In this document: positions 58,673-64,000 of the stretch, one piece after another | Layout of the letters: each line of letters starts with the position of its first letter | Numbering within the stretch: the first letter of the stretch is position 1 | NCBI GenBank assembly: GCA_013816805.1 | Contig: JACDDS010000001.1 | Span: 85,001 to 149,000 of the forward strand | DNA from: Chitinophagales bacterium | GTDB taxonomy: Bacteria > Bacteroidota > Bacteroidia > Chitinophagales > UBA10324 | Direction of reading: 5' to 3' | Length of the DNA stretch: 64,000 nt | Made by a program: the position numbers and the translations under genes | The notes under the pieces: generated by a model | What the model was told of the DNA's origin: nothing | The model's input: the letters and a program-made list of their open reading frames with translations, nothing else | Database searches by the model: none

Positions 58673-59413
58673 TTAGCTGGGTTTAAACGATTCCATGGGC
58701 AGGTATAACCTTAATCTACCATCAATGGTTATTTCATCAATATGGCCGGATACTTTTCTATCATCACTAATAAAGTGAAGGTGCATTTTGGTATCATGTT
58801 CTGCGAGAACGCGATACTGTTTCGTACAATAAAAACCAACAACAGTAGTAGTTACATTTTCGCTTCGCCCTTTCAACCCTGAATTTTTTACTTTCTTATT
58901 GGTTATTTCCTTATCGCCAGGGCTCCAATCGCTCACGCGCCAGTTAAGAGAAGACACCGTTCCTTTCAATAGAAAAGGAAAAGCTACCTCAGTATTCAAG
59001 CCGCTCTTAACAGAAGCATCATTTATAAATTTTTCCAACTGCGTGTATGTTTTTACGGCAGCCGGAATTTCTATTTCATTCCAATTTTGCACCTGGGCGT
59101 AAACCAGAAGTGTAGCAGTCGTATTCCAGGATGAATCAATATTTACCTGGTTATTTGTAATATAAGAAGTAAATGGTCTGCTGTTTTCAATTACAATAAA
59201 TCCCTTTAAGTTCGTAACTGAACCCAATGCATAAACATTAGGCTTATCCTGCAATTCTTTTAATGCAATATGCTCCGCCATATTACCCTTCTTAATTAAA
59301 TCCTCGATTTCACCTACTGTTGTAGCATTGTAACTTTTAGAAGTGTTACAATTAATGTGAATCAGTACAACGAAAGTTATCAATAAGTAAATCTTCACCT
59401 GGCTGCAATTCAT
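58673..59413 (-). CDS. Exported acetolactate-decarboxylase-like protein
   Basis: A 246-residue protein (start ATG 59413) with an N-terminal signal segment ending LIHINC, a possible but atypical lipobox. The body fits the acetolactate decarboxylase family: FPFLLKGTVSSLNWRV, VVGFYCTKQYRV and MHLHFISDDRKVSGHIDE, whose HxH...H pattern matches the zinc ligands. If active it would convert 2-acetolactate to acetoin. Known family members are mostly cytosolic, though a secreted one exists in Brevibacillus. Its divergent neighbour is an aldo/keto reductase. Confidence 0.7.
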   Translation of the reverse strand: MNCSQVKIYLLITFVVLIHINCNTSKSYNATTVGEIEDLIKKGNMAEHIALKELQDKPNVYALGSVTNLKGFIVIENSRPFTSYITNNQVNIDSSWNTTATLLVYAQVQNWNEIEIPAAVKTYTQLEKFINDASVKSGLNTEVAFPFLLKGTVSSLNWRVSDWSPGDKEITNKKVKNSGLKGRSENVTTTVVGFYCTKQYRVLAEHDTKMHLHFISDDRKVSGHIDEITIDGRLRLYLPMESFKPS

Positions 59414-59555
59414 GAATAAAATTTGAGTCAAAGATGTCACGATTTTTTAAAAAATAGGATTTCGGCAGGCACGAAAAATCATTTGATTTCCAACTTCTTA
59501 TTCTTGTTACTTACCCTTACACTTTCTTACTTATATTCGCCAGAAGCATTATTTT

Positions 59556-60524
59556 ATGGAGTATAAAAGATTGGGTAATTCGGGACTTCCTGTCAGCATA
59601 TTATCATTTGGATCATGGCTAACGTTTGGACAACAAATTGACGATAGTGTAGCAGAAAAGTGCATGAAAATAGCCTATGATCATGGCATCAATTTTTTTG
59701 ACAATGCAGAAGTATATGCGAGGGGTGAATCGGAAAAGGTGATGGGTAAGATTCTGAAAAATATGAACTGGAACCGGGATTCATATATGGTGTCCAGCAA
59801 GGTTTTTTTTGGAACAGGAAATCTTCCTACTCAGAAAGGACTGCACCGTAAACATATAATGGAGGCATGCCACGCTGCTATGAAGCGTTTAAAAGTAAAT
59901 TACCTCGATCTGTTTTTTTGCCATAGGCCTGATCCTCAAACTCCGATTGAAGAAACAGTGTGGGCAATGCATTCGCTTATCCAACAGGGTAAGGTTTTCT
60001 ATTGGGGCACATCAGAATGGAGTGCAGAACAAATCATAGAGGCTCATACAGTGGCAGAAAAGCACCATTTAATGGCTCCCACCATGGAACAACCCCAATA
60101 CAATATGCTTCACCGTCAGCGCTTTGAAGCAGAATATGCTCCTTTATATGAGCGCTATGGCATGGGAACTACCATTTGGTCTCCTCTCGCTTCAGGAATT
60201 TTAACAGGCAAATACAACAATAGCAAACCTGGTAGCACACGTCTTTTTATGAAAGGCCTGGAATGGCTGAAGGAACAAAAGCTGAATGACGAAAATGTTT
60301 TGGGGAAAATTAAGCTACTTAGCGCTTTTGCGCTGGAAATTGGAATCAGGATGCCTCATCTTGCAATAGGTTGGTGCCTGAAAAATTCTAATGTAAGCAC
60401 CGTAATCCTTGGCGCTTCAAAAACAAGCCAGCTTAAAGAAAATCTGGATGCCCTGGAAATACTTCCTAAACTTACCGATGATGTAATGGCCCGGATTGAG
60501 ACAATTTTACAGAATAAGCCTTAG
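59556..60524 (+). CDS. Aldo/keto reductase (potassium-channel beta-subunit-like)
   Basis: A 322-residue NADPH-dependent oxidoreductase with a TIM barrel. It shows FFDNAEVYARGESEKVMG (catalytic Asp and Tyr), SSKVFFG (Lys) and DLFFCHRPDP (His), plus the C-terminal cofactor stretch VSTVILGASKTSQLKENL. The YKRLGNSGLPVSILSFG start is family-typical. Substrate is unknown; divergence from the acetolactate-decarboxylase-like gene makes a link to acetoin reduction an untested possibility. Confidence 0.92.
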   Translation: MEYKRLGNSGLPVSILSFGSWLTFGQQIDDSVAEKCMKIAYDHGINFFDNAEVYARGESEKVMGKILKNMNWNRDSYMVSSKVFFGTGNLPTQKGLHRKHIMEACHAAMKRLKVNYLDLFFCHRPDPQTPIEETVWAMHSLIQQGKVFYWGTSEWSAEQIIEAHTVAEKHHLMAPTMEQPQYNMLHRQRFEAEYAPLYERYGMGTTIWSPLASGILTGKYNNSKPGSTRLFMKGLEWLKEQKLNDENVLGKIKLLSAFALEIGIRMPHLAIGWCLKNSNVSTVILGASKTSQLKENLDALEILPKLTDDVMARIETILQNKP

Positions 60525-60606
60525 TCATTATAGAAAAAAAACATAATTTAATAATTACAAGGAGAATTTCAGCACTACTAAAATCCTCAAGCAATCTCAA
60601 TACTTT

Positions 60607-63210
60607 TTGAAAAAGATACTTCTCTTCCATGCTCTTATCCTTTGCACCTTTTCAGTTTTTGGACAGGTAACTGATGATTTCTCCGACGGCAATTTCAGCT
60701 TTAATCCGGCTTGGGCAGGTGATACGGATAAATTTATAATTAACTCTCTTTTTCAACTACAACTGAGTGCACCTCCTCCTACTTCTACTTACGATACGGC
60801 TTACCTGCAAACTTCCAACAGCAGGCTTTTGGGTACTGAATGGCAATTTTTCACAGCCTTTAATTTTGCACCTTCCGATCAAAATTATTTAAGAGTATAC
60901 CTGGCAAGCGATCAGAGTAATTTAAAAGATTCATTAAATGGTTATTTTCTTCAGTTTGGGTCACGACTGGATACAGATGCCATTGACCTTTATTTGCAAG
61001 ACGGAACTATTGAAAAATTGATTGCCCATGGCATAGATGGTCATGTCGCCAATCCTGTTTCTATTACGGTTAAGGTTGTTCGCGATGAATCGGGTAACTG
61101 GTCGGTCTATTCTGATCTTTCAGGTGGAACAATTTTTTCATTAGAGGCAACCGGAACTGATACCACCTTTATTACTACTAATTACTTTGGATTTTTGTGC
61201 CGTTATTCAAGCACCCGGGCAAGTGGTTTTTATTTTGATAACGTTTATATAGGTCCACCTGTGAGCGATACAATAGCTCCTTCAGTGTCCTCGCTTATCG
61301 TGCAATCTTCTAACCAACTGGATGTCATCTTCAGTGAACCAGTAGATACAGCATCTTCAGAAAATTTATTCAACTATATCGTAAATAATGGGGTAGGAAA
61401 TCCGATTTCTGCAGCAGGCGATTCTTCTAACCCGGATGTAGTGCACCTTACTTTTGGTATTAATTTCCCTAATGGTTTAATTGATACGCTGGTGATATCA
61501 GGTGTTAAGGATTTTGCAGGAAATATAATTAATGACACCGCTGTAGGTTTTTCTTTTTACACTCCTAAGCAGAATGATATCATCATTAATGAGATTATGG
61601 CTGATCCTGATCCACCTATCGGACTACCAAATTCAGAATATACTGAATTATATAACCGAACATCTTATCCAGTTAACCTTGCAGGCTGGTCATTTAGTGA
61701 TTCTACTTCATCCGTAATACTTCCACCCTTTGTTTTGCCGCCAAACGGATATGTTCTTCTCTGCAGTCAGAGCTATGTTTCAGCATTTTCCGTTTATGGT
61801 GCCGTAATTGGACTTTCTTCTGCTATAAGTCTGAATAATGAAGGTGATGTGTTAACACTTTCTGATGCCAGTGGATTAAAGATAAATTCCGTAAGTTATA
61901 ATGCAACATGGTATCACGACGCAACTACTACAGGAGGAAGATCTTTAGAATTGATCGATCCGGGAAATTTTTGCGGAGGCTTTACCAACTGGAGTGAGTC
62001 AAAAGATTTGAGCGGGGGAACTCCTGACCGGCAAAATTCTATTTATGCTAGTAATCCGGATACTGTGGCTCCACAGCTTCTGGAAGCGGTTATAGTCAGT
62101 TTAACGGAGATAGATCTGTTTTTCAGTGAGGCATTGGATAATTCAAGTGCCTCGGATCTCACCCATTATTCTATTAGTCCATCGGAAACTCTAATAAGCG
62201 TAATTGCAGGAAATACTGATTTTTCTCTTGTAAAGCTTTTTCTGGGAACTCCCTTAGACTCCAGCACTATATATACAATTTCCATACACAACATTTCCGA
62301 TCTGTGTGGAAATATAAACGATGGAATTTCCAATGCATCGCTTGAGCTGGCAATACCTGCTTCAATTTCCATTGGAGATTTAATTATAAATGAGATTCTT
62401 TTCAATCCGAAAACGGGCGGATATGATTACGTGGAAATTTATAATAAGAGCAATAAAATTTTTGATCTTAAGGATTTGCGTATTGCCACTACGGATGCTA
62501 ATGATTCGCTTCTTGATATAATATCGCCTGTTCCCAACGGATATTCGTTTTTCCCTCAGCAATACGTGGTATTTACAGAAAATCCTGACGCAGTGAAACT
62601 ACAGTATGCAGCACAAAACCCGGAATGGTTCATTAAAACTCCAATACCATCATTAAGCAATACAGAAGGAGTAATGGTACTTTTAAATTCTTCTTTGCAG
62701 AGAATAGATCAGCTGCATTACTATGAAAGCTGGCAGTTTCCTCTACTGGCCAGCGATGATGGAGTTGCACTTGAACGCATAAGCTTTAACGCTCCCACTC
62801 AAGATTCTTCAAACTGGCATTCGGCAGCATCAACTGCAGGTTACGGCACCCCATCGTATAAGAATTCAGAATATTATTCTCCGGAAGCAACTAATGCAAT
62901 TTCGATTACACCGCAAGTTTTTTCTCCGGATAATGATGGGTTTAATGATATAGTATCTGTAAATTATCAATTTGATAAACCTGGGTATACTGCTAATGCT
63001 ACTGTTTATGATGCGCAGGGGAGAAAAATAATTGATATTGTTAAAAATCAAATAGTTGGGCAATCAGGCAATTTTACATGGGATGGTATTGATAACAATG
63101 GTGAAAAATCGAGGTTAGGTATCTATATAATATATTTAGAAGTTTTTGACTTGAATGGTAACGTGAAGCATTATAAAAAAGCGTGCGCGTTAGGAGGTAA
63201 AAAGAATTAA
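60607..63210 (+). CDS. Large secreted protein with lamin-tail domains and gliding-type C-terminus
   Basis: An 867-residue exported protein. A signal peptide (MKKILLFHALILCTFSVFGQ) precedes a laminin G-like region (about 20-215), Ig-like segments beginning VSSLIVQSSNQLDVIFSEPV and LEAVIVSLTEIDLFFSEAL, and two lamin-tail domains (INEIMADPDPP... and INEILFNPKTGG...). The C-terminus (SPDNDGFNDIVSV ... GIYIIYLEVFD) resembles gliding-motility-associated T9SS sorting modules. The start is TTG 60607. Role is probably surface binding or matrix; no catalytic residues are seen. Confidence 0.8.
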   Translation: MKKILLFHALILCTFSVFGQVTDDFSDGNFSFNPAWAGDTDKFIINSLFQLQLSAPPPTSTYDTAYLQTSNSRLLGTEWQFFTAFNFAPSDQNYLRVYLASDQSNLKDSLNGYFLQFGSRLDTDAIDLYLQDGTIEKLIAHGIDGHVANPVSITVKVVRDESGNWSVYSDLSGGTIFSLEATGTDTTFITTNYFGFLCRYSSTRASGFYFDNVYIGPPVSDTIAPSVSSLIVQSSNQLDVIFSEPVDTASSENLFNYIVNNGVGNPISAAGDSSNPDVVHLTFGINFPNGLIDTLVISGVKDFAGNIINDTAVGFSFYTPKQNDIIINEIMADPDPPIGLPNSEYTELYNRTSYPVNLAGWSFSDSTSSVILPPFVLPPNGYVLLCSQSYVSAFSVYGAVIGLSSAISLNNEGDVLTLSDASGLKINSVSYNATWYHDATTTGGRSLELIDPGNFCGGFTNWSESKDLSGGTPDRQNSIYASNPDTVAPQLLEAVIVSLTEIDLFFSEALDNSSASDLTHYSISPSETLISVIAGNTDFSLVKLFLGTPLDSSTIYTISIHNISDLCGNINDGISNASLELAIPASISIGDLIINEILFNPKTGGYDYVEIYNKSNKIFDLKDLRIATTDANDSLLDIISPVPNGYSFFPQQYVVFTENPDAVKLQYAAQNPEWFIKTPIPSLSNTEGVMVLLNSSLQRIDQLHYYESWQFPLLASDDGVALERISFNAPTQDSSNWHSAASTAGYGTPSYKNSEYYSPEATNAISITPQVFSPDNDGFNDIVSVNYQFDKPGYTANATVYDAQGRKIIDIVKNQIVGQSGNFTWDGIDNNGEKSRLGIYIIYLEVFDLNGNVKHYKKACALGGKKN

Positions 63211-63351
63211 AAAATATTAGTTATATATATTATATATTATTGTCATAGTACTATCAGGTTTTGCAAACAATTGATCAAATACAACTTTAATCCCTCCTTT
63301 GCGTAAAACAAATTATTTATTTTCTAAATCATTGTATTTAATTAACTATCC

Positions 63352-64000
63352 TTGATTCATTCACTACTTGTTGTCGATGATGACATTCCTTTTACTACGG
63401 TCGTCAAAGATTCTCTGGAAAAGGAAGGTTATAAAGTTCATGCTGTTCATCATGCCAATGCGGCTCTTAGTATGTTGGATGATAATTCAAACAACATTGA
63501 AGTAATGGTGCTCGATTGGAGCATGCCGGATATTTCAGGAATCGAATTGCTAAAAAGAATAAAAAAACAAAAGCGGTTTGAAAACCTTCAGGTGATCATG
63601 CAAACGGTTATGGATAGCCCTGAAAATATACAACAGGGTGTAGAGGCGGGGGCCTTTTTTTACCTCGTAAAACCTGTAAAAACCGAATTGCTTCATTCCA
63701 CCATACGCGCGGCTCTTTTGGATTATAATAGAAATAAAAACTTGCTTCAGCATCTTCGTGAAACAGAGACGGCGCTTCACTTCATGGAAGAAGGGGTTTT
63801 TCGGTTGCGTACGGTTTCAGAAGGAGATAGCCTTGCTGCTCTTATAGCCAGGCAATGTCAACGGCCTGAGGAAGCTATTTATATATCTGAATTATTTGCA
63901 AACGGGGTGGAGCATGGGAACCTTGGAATCACCTACGATGAAAAAACGGCACTTATAGCAAAAAATCAGCTTGCTGCCGAAGTGAATCACAGACTTTCTC
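63352..64000 (+). CDS. Response regulator with GHKL ATPase domain (partial, runs off window)
   Basis: The frame from TTG 63352 stays open to the window edge, so only 216 residues are seen. A receiver domain has acidic D10/D11, phospho-acceptor D55 (VLDWSMPD) and K107. A short helical linker leads to a region with AIYISELFANGVEHGNLG, the N-box of RsbW-like or histidine-kinase ATPases (N184). This layout suggests a regulator that controls an anti-sigma-type or phosphatase output. An in-frame stop at 63343-63345 means TTG is the only usable upstream start. Confidence 0.85.
   Translation, partial: MIHSLLVVDDDIPFTTVVKDSLEKEGYKVHAVHHANAALSMLDDNSNNIEVMVLDWSMPDISGIELLKRIKKQKRFENLQVIMQTVMDSPENIQQGVEAGAFFYLVKPVKTELLHSTIRAALLDYNRNKNLLQHLRETETALHFMEEGVFRLRTVSEGDSLAALIARQCQRPEEAIYISELFANGVEHGNLGITYDEKTALIAKNQLAAEVNHRLS

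Noticed and set aside
1-64000. CRISPR arrays, insertion sequences, prophage or defence islands
   Set aside because: No regularly spaced repeats, transposase or integrase motifs, or defence-type genes were seen on either strand.

Overview
The window is an AT-rich, gene-dense stretch of chromosome from a member of the Bacteroidota, probably an environmental, T9SS-using lineage near Chitinophagales, Sphingobacteriales or Saprospirales. The evidence is several type IX secretion cargo proteins (PKD repeats, 'PNPA...GIY' C-terminal sorting tails, a gliding-type C-terminus), Bacteroidota-typical families (DUF4783, DUF5522, DUF3667, DUF1361, tandem parvulin chaperones), recurrent TAnnTTTG -7 boxes and few recognisable Shine-Dalgarno sequences. 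No phage, insertion sequence, CRISPR array, conjugative module or rRNA operon is visible. One tRNA gene (Cys) is present.

Layout. 1-8.6 kb: a Tricorn-like S41 protease, acetyl-CoA carboxylase accB-accC, a lone receiver protein, metK and divergent carA. 8.7-17.3 kb: mostly minus strand, with ispE, a DUF58 protein, trxA, dnaE, a SUI1/YciH-type factor, nadC and DUF4783, plus one plus-strand DUF1361 membrane protein. 17.4-23.6 kb: plus-strand run of gpmI, a lipoprotein, an SH3-NlpC/P60 hydrolase, the bifunctional NAD(P)HX repair enzyme, purB and a Cys-rich DUF5522 protein. 23.7-29.7 kb: a LolC/E-like permease diverging from a NamZ-like muramidase, then fmt, dapF and a DegP/HtrA protease. 30-42.6 kb: the surface or secreted block, with two tandem paralogous beta-helix/PKD proteins, a small basic protein, an arylsulfotransferase-like protein, msrA, a DUF1579 protein and a secreted esterase gene broken by three frameshifts. 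42.8-49.3 kb: an acyltransferase, a membrane class III cyclase, a TPR hybrid histidine kinase, a beta-propeller-like protein and a MoxR ATPase. 49.3-55.4 kb: an envelope-folding operon of three parvulin/SurA-type proteins, and an M43 metalloprotease. 55.8-64 kb: a HAD-like protein, a fused DUF3667 membrane protein, a YjjG-type nucleotidase, tRNA-Cys, an exported acetolactate-decarboxylase-like protein, an aldo/keto reductase, a lamin-tail surface protein and the start of a response regulator with an ATPase domain.

Most of the window is ordinary housekeeping plus envelope biogenesis. I do not see a convincing new multi-gene system. The items most worth a second look are the decaying T9SS esterase with a second degenerate sorting tail behind it, the tandem beta-helix/PKD paralogues with 7 versus 3 PKD repeats, a class III cyclase with non-canonical substrate-binding residues, a domain fused to DUF3667, an exported acetolactate-decarboxylase homologue, and a high number of genes whose only plausible start codon is TTG.
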